Numbered from the stretch's first letter, positions 17,972-25,726 are shown. The stretch: DNA of 46,815 bases from Bacillota bacterium (GCA_023415055.1 JAEZLZ010000081.1:1-46815); one strand, 5' to 3'. Translations and numbers: made by a program. The notes: generated by a model from the letters alone, not told the origin.

Positions 17972-19029
17972 ATTTCGTTCTCCTTTTCTTTATAATCACC
18001 GCGATCCACGGTTAACTCATAGCCGATCCCATGCATTCTGCGGTCGAGACAGAAGCGGCACTCCGCTGCTTCATCACTGGTACAGATTTTATTGTCATAT
18101 AGCTCATAATTCTTACGAACTGACGTAGGTGAGAGGTTTGGCATCACGACATTCGCTCCGGAGCGTATCCCTTCCTCCCTTCCGGTTGGGTGAATCGTAC
18201 CCAGTGCGGTGGTTGCAGGAATTAAGGCAGCGGGAAGCATCAATCTCAGGATGCTGATCAGCGTCAGAGTAAGCTCCATTGATCCCTTCTCTTTATCTGC
18301 AAAGGGAGTCTGATGATGAGGCAGGAAGGGTCCAAGGCCCACCATCTCCGGAGACAGTTCCTTCAGAAACAGAAGATCTTCTACCACATGTTCCAGAGTC
18401 TGATAAGGGGAACCTACCATAAAGCCCGCTCCCACCTGATAGCCTATCTTCTTTAAATCTCGTAGGCACTGCTTACGGTTTGACAGAGTCAGATTGTTCG
18501 GATGAAGCTTACTGTAATGCTCCTCGTTCGCTGTCTCGTGACGGAGCAGGTATCGATCCGCTCCTGCTTCGTAATACTTTTGATAACTCTCATAGCTTTT
18601 CTCTCCGATGGAAAGAGTCAGTGCACAATCCGGATAGTTCTTCTTGATCATCGTGATAATTTCCACCAAGTCCTCATCGGAGTAGCTTCCATCCTCACCA
18701 CCCTGCAGTACAAAGGTACGAAATCCAAGTTCATGGCCTTCCTTACAGCAGCTAAGAATCTGCTCATTCGTTAGTCGATATCTGATCACCTCAAGGTTGC
18801 TTCTTCTTATTCCGCAGTAGTAACAGTCATTCTTACAATAATTCGTAAATTCGATTAAGCCTCTGGTGTAGATTCGATTGCCAAATTGCTTTTTGGCTAC
18901 CGCTCTCGCTCTCTCTCGAAGATATTCCAGGTCAAGGTTGTTTATCTCCCCAAGTAAGGTAAGGAATTCTTCCTTCGACAATATTCTCTGTTCCTCTAAT
19001 TGATCAATTAATTTTCTTATATCAGCCAT
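17959..19029 (-). CDS. hydE: [FeFe]-hydrogenase radical SAM maturase HydE
   Basis: This radical SAM enzyme works in assembly of the dithiomethylamine-bridged 2Fe unit. The motif NYCKNDCYYCGI (CX3CX2C) is near residue 55. The family blocks LQGGEDGSYSDEDLVEII and GFMVGSPYQTLEHVVEDL follow. The start at 19029 is preferred to an ATG four codons earlier because GGAGAACATT spaces it correctly; this gives 356 residues. The stop codon overlaps hydG. The hydrogenase structural gene is not in the window. The region upstream (19057-19408) is unusually structured and is described separately. Confidence 0.95.
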   Translation of the reverse strand: MADIRKLIDQLEEQRILSKEEFLTLLGEINNLDLEYLRERARAVAKKQFGNRIYTRGLIEFTNYCKNDCYYCGIRRSNLEVIRYRLTNEQILSCCKEGHELGFRTFVLQGGEDGSYSDEDLVEIITMIKKNYPDCALTLSIGEKSYESYQKYYEAGADRYLLRHETANEEHYSKLHPNNLTLSNRKQCLRDLKKIGYQVGAGFMVGSPYQTLEHVVEDLLFLKELSPEMVGLGPFLPHHQTPFADKEKGSMELTLTLISILRLMLPAALIPATTALGTIHPTGREEGIRSGANVVMPNLSPTSVRKNYELYDNKICTSDEAAECRFCLDRRMHGIGYELTVDRGDYKEKENEICTM

Positions 19030-19056
19030 AATGTTCTCCATTTTCTATGAATAGAA

Positions 19057-19082
19057 TAAAGTGTCAGCTTGCTGACACTTTA
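19057..19082. promoter_or_regulatory. Perfect palindrome just upstream of hydE
   Basis: TAAAGTGTCAGC and GCTGACACTTTA form 12-bp arms around a 2-bp centre, 28 bp before the hydE start. It could be a repressor operator (core GTGTCA-N6-TGACAC) or an RNA hairpin at the ribosome binding site. A related GTGTCA-N4-TGACAC palindrome lies at the same distance from the DUF3160 gene at 46694-46709. Confidence 0.5.
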
Positions 19083-19184
19083 GCGCCCGAGCGGATTGCA
19101 TAGCAATAACTTCCTCTCCGCGAGGTGCGCCTCCTGCCCGGAGGGCTTTTTGTGTAATAGGACGCTATTCCTATTACACAAAAA
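19083..19184. repeat. Hairpin-rich segment upstream of hydE, possible dispersed repeat
   Basis: Two structures sit side by side. At 19147-19184 a perfect 16-bp stem (TTTTTGTGTAATAGGA with TCCTATTACACAAAAA) around a 6-nt loop has T-runs on both flanks and could terminate transcription in either direction. At 19083-19146 a GC-rich block (CGCCCGAGCGGA...TCCGCGAGGTGCGC) folds on itself, with TTGC/GCAA and GAGG/CCTC sub-stems. The base composition differs from the AT-rich gaps elsewhere in the window. No transposase or terminal direct repeat is seen, so 'repeat' is a suspicion, not a proof. Confidence 0.35.
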
Positions 19185-19373
19185 AATCCTTACGTCGTTA
19201 AGGCGTAAGGATAGTATTAGTCCAATAAGTCCGGTGGTCAGATAGACTCCTGCTGCATCAGCTTATCTGCTTCCTGCATCGGATCGCTATCACAAAATCC
19301 ACTTATGGTTTTCTATTCCTCGCCTTTCCCTCGGGCGTACCCTTGTGGTCAGAACGATTTATTCGTTATTTAT
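19178..19373 (-). ncRNA. Predicted structured leader or small RNA ahead of hydE
   Basis: A near-consensus promoter (19380-19408) drives a stretch of about 195 nt that ends in an intrinsic terminator. The terminator is ATCCTTACG at 19186-19194 pairing with CGTAAGGAT at 19204-19212, followed on the minus strand by TTTTTTT. Between them the minus strand can form CGCC/GGCG and CAGATA/TATCTG stems enclosing GCTG-ATG-CAGC. The 9-mer TCTGACCAC occurs twice (complement at 19234-19242 and 19345-19353). It has no long reading frame. It may be a free-standing small RNA or an attenuator controlling hydE-hydG. I could not match it to a riboswitch class I know. Confidence 0.55.
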
Positions 19374-19379
19374 TTAACA

Positions 19380-19408
19380 ATTATACCGTAAACGGCTCGT
19401 TTTGTAAA
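19380..19408 (-). promoter_or_regulatory. Strong promoter of the hydE leader RNA
   Basis: TTTACA (19403-19408), a 17-bp spacer and a perfect TATAAT (19380-19385) on the minus strand begin immediately after the stop codon of the MBL-fold gene. Confidence 0.75.
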
Positions 19409-19415
19409 CAGGAAT

Positions 19416-20207
19416 TTAAAAAATAATAGTCTGCTTATCGTTAGCAATGAAAGCATTATTTCCCCAGTAATCATTTATCTTTTTTTCCGCTTCCTTAAGA
19501 TGATTCAGAATATACAGACCATGATGTACAAAGCATATTTTTTCTACCGTTTTACCGCTGCTTTTCAGTTCTTCATAGATTGTCTCAAGACTATGGTGCC
19601 CTGTTTCAATCAGTAATAAGGAACACTGGTCAGGCAAAATCTGTTTCAAGTCTCCATCTTCATAATCACCCGTATATACTATCTCTCTGTCCTCCATTGT
19701 GACACGGAAGGCAAAAGATTTCCAGCCGTCCGTTTCATTATAGGGTAAATGGTGATTATGAAGTGCCGATACCTGAAGCAAGTTATCCTGATACAGCAAT
19801 CCATCTTTTATCCCTTCAACTACATGACCATAGTTACATCTGAAGTTATCCTCTGTATAACTCAGAAGCTGCATGATTCCATCATAAGCTTCCACGTATG
19901 GTATGAATGTTCTGATTTCTGGGTATGGTAATTCTCTCTTCCAGAAAACACTCAGTTTACGAATCGTCCAAAGCAGATTGCCCAATCCTCCTATATGATC
20001 CATGTGGCAATGAGAAAGGAAGATTGCCTTTGTTTTCAGTAAATCAATACCCATTAGATGAGCCGTATAGGAACAGGATTCACCTGTGTCAAGAAAGTAC
20101 AAACCAGAATCACTTTCGATTGCGATCGAAGTGTGGTGTCTCTGCGGATACGGCTCTGTTCCGGAACAGCTCCCCAAAATATGAATTTTCACTACTGTAT
20201 TTTCCAT
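19416..20207 (-). CDS. MBL-fold metallo-hydrolase (RNase Z-like / beta-lactamase fold)
   Basis: From the start at 20207 (AGAGGTGTTT in front) the protein has 263 residues. It carries the binuclear zinc motif HCHMDH at 66-71, an early LDTGES block and TGDY.DGD near 190, all expected of metallo-beta-lactamase-fold hydrolases of the RNase Z/phosphodiesterase-like branch. The opening KIHILGSCSGTEPYPQRHHTS resembles RNase Z-type proteins. The substrate cannot be told from sequence; genuine tRNA 3'-processing is not assured. It follows the VOC protein gene by 31 bp, and both lie in the same minus-strand transcription unit. Confidence 0.8.
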   Translation of the reverse strand: MENTVVKIHILGSCSGTEPYPQRHHTSIAIESDSGLYFLDTGESCSYTAHLMGIDLLKTKAIFLSHCHMDHIGGLGNLLWTIRKLSVFWKRELPYPEIRTFIPYVEAYDGIMQLLSYTEDNFRCNYGHVVEGIKDGLLYQDNLLQVSALHNHHLPYNETDGWKSFAFRVTMEDREIVYTGDYEDGDLKQILPDQCSLLLIETGHHSLETIYEELKSSGKTVEKICFVHHGLYILNHLKEAEKKINDYWGNNAFIANDKQTIIF

Positions 20208-20238
20208 AAACACCTCTTCTGCTGAAGGTCCGACTGAA

Positions 20239-20601
20239 TTACAGCGTCTCAACAAATTGAATCTTCCAGCCAGTCGGATCCAGAACAAAGAAGAATCTAA
20301 CATGGGAATTCGGCTGAATGGGACCACTGTGTACCGCGAAACCCTTTTCCTTTATTAACTCCATGACACGATCCAGAGAATCTACCTGAAATCCTAAGGA
20401 GATATCATGTCCGACCTCGATTACTTCTTTATTCTTCTCATAGATCAACTCAAGCTCCGTCTCTCCTTCTCCCAGGAAAGCGAACTCTACTCCCGGTGCA
20501 GATGAAAATCTTCGTTTCTCCTTTAGACCCACGATCTCCTTATAAAACTTAAGAGATTCCTCCATATTCTTTACACTCAGGGTTGTCCAACAAAATTTCA
20601 T
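20239..20601 (-). CDS. VOC-superfamily (glyoxalase-fold) protein with degenerate metal site
   Basis: The 120-residue protein has the two beta-alpha-beta-beta-beta modules of the vicinal oxygen chelate fold (MKFCWTTLSVKNMEESLKFYKEIVGL, then LGFQVDSLDRVMELIKEKGF, ending LDPTGWKIQFVE). Aligned by eye with glyoxalase I, only the glutamate in ELELIYE is kept. The first histidine position is W/T, the second is near SLG and the last glutamate is Q in KIQFVE. Methylglyoxal detoxification is therefore doubtful; binding or another reaction is more likely. AAAGGAGAAAAAG precedes the ATG. Confidence 0.75.
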   Translation of the reverse strand: MKFCWTTLSVKNMEESLKFYKEIVGLKEKRRFSSAPGVEFAFLGEGETELELIYEKNKEVIEVGHDISLGFQVDSLDRVMELIKEKGFAVHSGPIQPNSHVRFFFVLDPTGWKIQFVETL

Positions 20602-20631
20602 TCTTTTTCTCCTTTCGAATACTTTTCATGA

Positions 20632-21483
20632 TTAAACATAAACAAACGACATAATTGCCATCCCCAGGGCAGCGCTCAGTACATTGGCTGTAATTGCATA
20701 GGCTACTCTTCTCAACTTCCCATGCTCTTTCAATAGCAACGCATACAATAAGCATTCTGCGGTTATTATTAGAACTTCCACCGGGAAAAATGCAATGGTT
20801 GCGACCATGATTCCCGACTTCACAAAAAGTACCCCAATACTTGCCGTGAGAAGTAGTTGAGTAGCCAGATTCACCGTTAGGAAAAGAACCATATTAGAAC
20901 GCAGCGTGAATCCGAATATCAGCAAAAGAATTCCTTCAATTAACAAAGTGGAGCTATAGGTTCCAAGAAACTGTTTCACGTAGGCCAAAAACGGAGTCTC
21001 AATACTCTGCGTATTCTCCACATAGTCATAGGTTATCATTGTCTTCAGGGATTTTCGCTTGATCACCTCGGATACTACTATTTTATTCTCCGGTGTAACA
21101 ATAATCAATTTAAATTCGTCAGGGATACCGATATATCCAAAATGATGCTCCATTCCCTCCTCTGTCTTTTTCCCGATCAGATCACCCCACATCGGAGCAG
21201 GAGTACCCATCACGAGCCCTGGCTTCCAACCATCCTTATGATAGTCTTCTAGCAGCTTGATTTTAACCGGATCATATGTACTGAGATCAAGTCGTTGATA
21301 ATTGGCTTCTTCCCTGGTCAGCAGGTCTAGGTAATACTCGCCCTCCGGAGGATTCAGAACCGTCACGGTTACCTCCGGCTTTGGTCCCATATCGGCTCGG
21401 GCTGCCGTCGCCGGCAGAAGCAGCAATATCAGAAGCATACATAGAAATACAACTACTTTACCAGACTCTGTACGATATTCCAT
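20632..21483 (-). CDS. Exported/membrane protein of unknown function
   Basis: I do not recognise a family. The 283 residues begin with a signal-type segment (about 8-30, VVVFLCMLLILLLLPATAARA), then an extracytoplasmic region of about 150 residues (MGPKPEVTVTVLNPPEGEYYLDLL, FGYIGIPDEFKLIIVTPENKIVVSE). Four hydrophobic segments follow from about 180 to 282. The pattern, an outside domain followed by a membrane bundle, suits a sensor or small-molecule handling protein. AGGGGAGGAATCAA precedes the start. It sits between two other membrane proteins and the VOC/MBL pair on the same strand, gaps about 30 bp, so a five-gene operon is likely. Confidence 0.7.
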   Translation of the reverse strand: MEYRTESGKVVVFLCMLLILLLLPATAARADMGPKPEVTVTVLNPPEGEYYLDLLTREEANYQRLDLSTYDPVKIKLLEDYHKDGWKPGLVMGTPAPMWGDLIGKKTEEGMEHHFGYIGIPDEFKLIIVTPENKIVVSEVIKRKSLKTMITYDYVENTQSIETPFLAYVKQFLGTYSSTLLIEGILLLIFGFTLRSNMVLFLTVNLATQLLLTASIGVLFVKSGIMVATIAFFPVEVLIITAECLLYALLLKEHGKLRRVAYAITANVLSAALGMAIMSFVYV

Positions 21484-21512
21484 ATTGATTCCTCCCCTGC
21501 AGTATGGTTTTA

Positions 21513-22142
21513 TTACGGTTCGTATGGCGAATCCGTCTGATTCTCCTCTGAGTTCTCTTCCATCCCATTAACATAATTCGAAGCAACCTGTTCCAACGAT
21601 GCCTTTCCCGGCCCCTGCTGAGTTCGTTTCAGTCTCCCAAGCATAACCATAAGCCAGAGCCTCAAAAAGAGTCCAAGCAACACCATGATAAACGATAAGA
21701 TCCCCACGGCAAAGGTAATGGCGATACACATTCCAATGACATAGATGGTCATTAATACTGTATAAGTCCTCTGTTCGCTGCGGTAATCTCCCGCCAACTC
21801 CTTCTCACCGTCTGCAACGAATTTTTCTATGGTTCCTTCCAGAATATAATATACCAAGCAAAGCTCTAAAACAGAAAATATGAGTGGATAATAGCTCATA
21901 AAGGTCGGCTGCTTGGGAGCCCAGATTAAGAGAAAGCTGATCACACCAAATATCGTTAACAGCATGGATACGATACGGGCTCTCTGATAATAAGGGGAAG
22001 TAAATCCCGACTGCAGATGATCTATTCCCTTAGATACAATCATGTATCCAACAAAGACAGGAAGAATAGCAATCGGTCCAAGGTTAATATGGAAGGTGAT
22101 CAAAAAGATACCCCAAAACAGAATCCGGAAGCCTTCAAACAT
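21513..22142 (-). CDS. Polytopic membrane protein of unknown function
   Basis: From ATG at 22142 there are 209 residues with about five to six hydrophobic segments (ILFWGIFLITFHINLGPIAIL, IVSMLLTIFGVISFLLIW, LIFSVLELCLVYYILEG, VLMTIYVIGMCIAITFAVG, FIMVLLGLFLRLWLMVML). The C-terminus is soluble and acidic (MEENSEENQTDSPYEP). The ATG is one base after the TGA of the preceding gene (TGACATG), so translation is coupled; a GTG four codons earlier is an alternative. No family is assigned. Its coupling with the neighbouring exported proteins suggests a common membrane complex. Confidence 0.7.
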   Translation of the reverse strand: MFEGFRILFWGIFLITFHINLGPIAILPVFVGYMIVSKGIDHLQSGFTSPYYQRARIVSMLLTIFGVISFLLIWAPKQPTFMSYYPLIFSVLELCLVYYILEGTIEKFVADGEKELAGDYRSEQRTYTVLMTIYVIGMCIAITFAVGILSFIMVLLGLFLRLWLMVMLGRLKRTQQGPGKASLEQVASNYVNGMEENSEENQTDSPYEP

Positions 22143-22143
22143 G

Positions 22144-23040
22144 TCAGAATGCACCCCTTCCCATAAGATATTTTAATACATCCATATAGCCATAAAAGTA
22201 TTTTCTCTGATTCATATCATAGATCCGGACCGATCCACGGCTCCCGTCCTCCCTGGTGAAGGTAAGTCTTGGACGGACATCATAGAAATCATAGGTATCC
22301 TTCTTATCAGGATAACTCTTCTCACAGCTCGTAACGGTCAGACTATCTCCTTTCTTAAGCTGAAGCATCTCGATGTCATCGTATAAAAGACCGTTTAGGG
22401 TAAGCTCCATTTTGTGGCTAGCCTCGTCAATCAACAGCGATTCCACTTTAAAATCATTCAGGTTTTGCTGAGCACGTAGTATTGTCTCTCCATATCCCTG
22501 GTTTGAGGAACTACTGTTCATCATTAATAAGGTAGGATCCGTTGCAATATCACTGTAGATAAGTATCTTCCCCAGATTAACAAGTAAGCTACTGCCATCA
22601 TTAAAGTTAACCTGTGCGTTATTTAGTTCCACCTCCCCCTTCCAGTCCTCAAGGTAGTAATTATTCATATACAAATATACCTTCCTCAAGCTGTAGCGAC
22701 CATAGAGTTCTCCACGCTGCATCGGGGTATTACTTGAGTAAAAAGTCACGGAATTGTTGTAGAACATCGCATTTTCTGTTGCTATGAATGAATAATCATG
22801 TGCTTCCAGAAACTGTAGCCCAGTTACCTCTCTCGTATCATCACTGTTTGTCAGATATTGCAGCTCCAACACCGGCTCCTGGTACCCGGTCTCCGGTGAT
22901 GGCACTGCACACGCAGCTACACAATATCTTAGGAAAACCGGTTCCTTTAATTTGGTAAGATAGGAATAGGCTGTCCCGCTGACGATCGTTATTGTAATTA
23001 ATATGATACATATTCTTAATAAGCTTTTTTCTTTTTTCAT
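22144..23040 (-). CDS. Membrane-anchored extracytoplasmic protein of unknown function
   Basis: The start at 23040 is preferred because MKKEKSLLR followed by a hydrophobic stretch (ICIILITITIVSGTAYSYL) is a typical N-terminal anchor; this gives 298 residues. The rest is predominantly beta-type with no motif I recognise (LYLMNNYYLEDWKGEV-like patterns, TLNGLLYDDIEMLQLKKGDSLTVTSCEKSYP). It is the first gene of the membrane cassette and its stop codon is one base before the next start. A purine-rich GGGGTGGGAT serves as ribosome binding site. Confidence 0.65.
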   Translation of the reverse strand: MKKEKSLLRICIILITITIVSGTAYSYLTKLKEPVFLRYCVAACAVPSPETGYQEPVLELQYLTNSDDTREVTGLQFLEAHDYSFIATENAMFYNNSVTFYSSNTPMQRGELYGRYSLRKVYLYMNNYYLEDWKGEVELNNAQVNFNDGSSLLVNLGKILIYSDIATDPTLLMMNSSSSNQGYGETILRAQQNLNDFKVESLLIDEASHKMELTLNGLLYDDIEMLQLKKGDSLTVTSCEKSYPDKKDTYDFYDVRPRLTFTREDGSRGSVRIYDMNQRKYFYGYMDVLKYLMGRGAF

Positions 23041-23297
23041 ATCCCACCCCATAGATATAGTAAGCACTGATTTCATTCTTCCAAACCGTGCTACTTACTA
23101 CGATTTGATCTTAGCCTTCGACCACCATATTTTAACATTCCTACACGCGTCTATGCAAGGGATTTAAGGAAACCTTAAGATATTTATTGCTTAACTTCCA
23201 ATACAAATTAAAGTGGATTCTAATATAAGCATCCGTAAAAAATCTACAAACGATAACCAATAGAAAACATGTTCCGCGAATTTCTATTACAATGAGA

Positions 23298-23340
23298 AAA
23301 GTGCTTAAACTCTCTTTGTCGTAGAGCTTAAGCACATTTT
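23298..23340 (-). terminator. Terminator downstream of the RnfD-RnfC fusion gene
   Basis: GTGCTTAAACTCT (23301-23313) pairs with AGAGCTTAAGCAC (23323-23335) with one mismatch. On the minus strand CTTTTCTC follows. The rest of the 371-bp gap 23041-23411 shows no gene. Confidence 0.6.
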
Positions 23341-23411
23341 CATTATTTATTTATATACGAATTCTTTTATTATAAGCTTTTGATTGGAAACGATCTGTGA
23401 TGTGGTCTGAC

Positions 23412-25187
23412 CTAGTCAACTGAATTTTTTGCAGTTTTTACTCTCGCTGCAAGATTTCTGCCTGCCGGACAGATATAACTGCAGCTGCCGCACCCAATGC
23501 AGTCACTGACACTATATCTCTCTGTCTCTCTGGCTTTTCCCAGATCCACGAGATCAGCAATCAGGTTGACCTTCAATCCGCTGGGACAGTACTTACTGCA
23601 GCTGCCGCACTTAGAGCACTGTGGGGATTCCTTGAAGCCAGGATAGTCACCGGTAGCAATAAAATTCACAGTCCGGTCAACGACACTATCCTCTTCGGCA
23701 AGGTATGCCTGCATCATTCCTCCTCCGACAAACATGTTAACTGTACCCGGATAAACTGCATCCATGATATCTCGAATCTTCATGCCAAGCTTGACCTTTA
23801 CCACCTGTGCTGTTCTCTGCTTCAGATCCGCAACAGTCAGAAGTCTCGTATCCGTGGTTTTTCTGTGATAGATAGCTTCGTAGACGGAATAAACCGTCTG
23901 CGCATTGAGAACCAGAATTCCATGTTCACAAGGAATCTCATGACTGGTTAACTGCCTGCCAAGAACGTCAGCGATTAAGATTCGTTCTGCGCCCATCGGA
24001 TATAGATCTCTCACTTTATGGAGTTTTATATCGTCGGGGTAACTAAGACCTTCCGTATCCTTCACTGCCAGATAGATTTCCTGAAAGCTTACACATTTAC
24101 GAAGCAGGTCAATTCCTTTTTGTAGTTCCTGACTGTAATTACGGAGGAGCCAGGCATCATGAATTAAGCCTGGGTCACATTCCACTCCGTTGATGATGAA
24201 GTACTTATCTTCCTTTCCCGATAATAGTGTCTGTAGCTTTCGGAGGGTCGGGAATGCCGCTCCACCCATACCGAAGAGCTCGCTCTCTTTCAACAGCCTT
24301 AAGATCTTCTCACCGGTCAGCATATCTGCTTCTGTATCCAACAGCGTCTCCAAAGAATCATTCGGTACCAGATCGATTAACTCTTTATTATAGTTCTTGC
24401 CATGTACTGCTTTCGAGAGCTTCAGCCTAGCCTTCCGTTCTTCTTTATTCTTGCCGGCTGCTGTCTCTACTACCTCCGAGAAAAGATTCATAAGGAGGAT
24501 GCAGATAGGAACCGCTGCTGGTATCGCGCTAAATAACATTCCTCCAAAGCCTGCCAGAAAACCGGCAGCGCTTCCGGCAACTCGGTTCTTCGTTACCGTA
24601 ACCGGATCCGTAACAATAATACAGCCCCAAAACAGTACCCCGTAGGTCACAATACTCCATGGAGACAGATCATGATTCAGGGAAAGCCCGATGAGCATAC
24701 CGGTGATATAGCCAAGTCCGGCAAATGGACGAACTTTCAGAAAGAGAAGACCAATCAGCATTGCCGGCAGATACCAGAGTGACGGAGCGAACTGTGGAAG
24801 CGAAAGGTCAAATAAGAGCATAACCGGAACCAGCCCTACCAATGCAGGATTCAGAATATTCTTTCCCGTTCCGCCCCAGATCTGCTTTCCAAGGATCAAC
24901 GCAATCGCTATTCCTATAAGCTGACCCCACAAAGGTGTACCAACCGTCAAAAGACTTATTATCGCTGCTGTGATAACACCAGAGGCACCGCACCAAAGCT
25001 TCTTATATCGAATTAAGCTAGATATAAATTCGATTAACCCGCCGAATGCTACCAATAAGAGAAAGCGCAGTATCCAAAGGGGATCCTCGATCCATAATGG
25101 CAGGTGATACAGCACTAGTATTTTAAATACATCCGACAGCATATGCTCGTTCGATTTTTTCACACGAATCATCGGAAATGTCGTCAT
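23412..25187 (-). CDS. RnfD-RnfC fusion: membrane redox subunit joined to an NADH/FeS subunit
   Basis: The 591-residue protein joins two parts that are separate in Rnf and Nqr complexes. Residues 1-240 are an RnfD/NqrB-like membrane domain with multiple hydrophobic segments, NILNPALVGL (110-119) and TDPVTV (193-198). Residues about 290-591 are RnfC-like: the flavin/NADH site GMGGAAFPT (306-314) and INGVECDPG (332-340), an SLBB-like part (VGGGMMQAYL), and two 4Fe-4S motifs (C524-C527-C530-C534 and C563-C566-C569-C573). The N-terminal barrel of RnfC is missing, and I see no (S/T)GAT-type covalent flavin site in the RnfD part. The gene starts directly at the stop of the CoA-binding protein gene (TAAATG, with GGAGTGAAA). 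No rnfA, B, E or G is nearby, so it is not a standard Rnf operon. An electron-transfer role at the membrane is inferred. Confidence 0.8.
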   Translation of the reverse strand: MTTFPMIRVKKSNEHMLSDVFKILVLYHLPLWIEDPLWILRFLLLVAFGGLIEFISSLIRYKKLWCGASGVITAAIISLLTVGTPLWGQLIGIAIALILGKQIWGGTGKNILNPALVGLVPVMLLFDLSLPQFAPSLWYLPAMLIGLLFLKVRPFAGLGYITGMLIGLSLNHDLSPWSIVTYGVLFWGCIIVTDPVTVTKNRVAGSAAGFLAGFGGMLFSAIPAAVPICILLMNLFSEVVETAAGKNKEERKARLKLSKAVHGKNYNKELIDLVPNDSLETLLDTEADMLTGEKILRLLKESELFGMGGAAFPTLRKLQTLLSGKEDKYFIINGVECDPGLIHDAWLLRNYSQELQKGIDLLRKCVSFQEIYLAVKDTEGLSYPDDIKLHKVRDLYPMGAERILIADVLGRQLTSHEIPCEHGILVLNAQTVYSVYEAIYHRKTTDTRLLTVADLKQRTAQVVKVKLGMKIRDIMDAVYPGTVNMFVGGGMMQAYLAEEDSVVDRTVNFIATGDYPGFKESPQCSKCGSCSKYCPSGLKVNLIADLVDLGKARETERYSVSDCIGCGSCSYICPAGRNLAARVKTAKNSVD

Positions 25188-25604
25188 TTATTTCACTCCT
25201 GCAAAAAAAGCGTGGACCTTATGCAATCCGGTTCCATAAATCATCATAGGACAGCCAACGACTGCCTCCACACCGGCTTTCTCACACTCAGCCAAGGTTA
25301 CCGGGTCTGCCACACGGAACAGAATCCGTTTCACACCCTTATCGATCAGTTCCTTCACAGCGACTGCAGCATTACTCTTACTCAAAAGTACAAAAGCACT
25401 CTTCGGTATGCTCGGCAGCTCATCCAGCTTATGATAAACCTTTACATCATAGGTTGCATTCTCTTTCGTATTATATGGATATACTCTCAGCTTGTTGTTG
25501 ATAAATGTCTGATAGATTTCCTTACAATAAGCATTGTTTCTTGATGAGTACCCAACAAAAAGAATATCCTTGTCCCTAAAAAAGTTCTTATACAGCTTTG
25601 ACAT
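25188..25604 (-). CDS. CoA-binding (Rossmann) domain protein
   Basis: The 138-residue protein is a small single-domain relative of the CoA-binding domain of succinyl-CoA synthetase alpha and YccU-type proteins. It has ILFVGYSSRNNAYCKEIYQTF, a modified nucleotide-binding turn, then VYHKLDELPSIPKSAFVLLSK, VKELIDKGVKRILF and a closing CPMMIYG that aligns with the usual NxCPMMxY ending. GGGGGCCATATT precedes the ATG. It is translationally coupled to the RnfD-RnfC fusion, which points to a joint task, perhaps reporting CoA or redox state to the membrane enzyme. Confidence 0.75.
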   Translation of the reverse strand: MSKLYKNFFRDKDILFVGYSSRNNAYCKEIYQTFINNKLRVYPYNTKENATYDVKVYHKLDELPSIPKSAFVLLSKSNAAVAVKELIDKGVKRILFRVADPVTLAECEKAGVEAVVGCPMMIYGTGLHKVHAFFAGVK

Positions 25605-25696
25605 AATATGGCCCCCGTTCTACATTTTATTTAGCTTAGCGATGATAATAGCATCAAAAGCGCCTTAGGTATGGCATCGGTTGACACCCTACTCAT

Positions 25697-25726
25697 ATTA
25701 TACACTTAACATCATATTCTGTCTAA
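25697..25726 (-). promoter_or_regulatory. Promoter of the CoA-binding/RnfD-RnfC operon
   Basis: TTAGAC (25721-25726), an 18-bp spacer and TATAAT (25697-25702) on the minus strand, about 95 bp before the start codon. Confidence 0.5.

Noticed and set aside
19083..19373. Protein-coding readings in the hydE leader, such as a short frame ending DPMQEADKLMQQESI
   Set aside because: Only 13 codons from an ATG, no ribosome binding site, and the promoter-stem-terminator layout fits RNA better.
19178..19373. Cobalamin riboswitch or bacterial SRP RNA
   Set aside because: A few bases resemble the B12 box or the SRP loop region, but the other conserved blocks of either RNA are missing.
20208..20327. N-terminal extension of the MBL-fold protein by 40 residues
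   Set aside because: The extension overlaps the VOC gene and has no family similarity; the internal ATG has a proper ribosome binding site.
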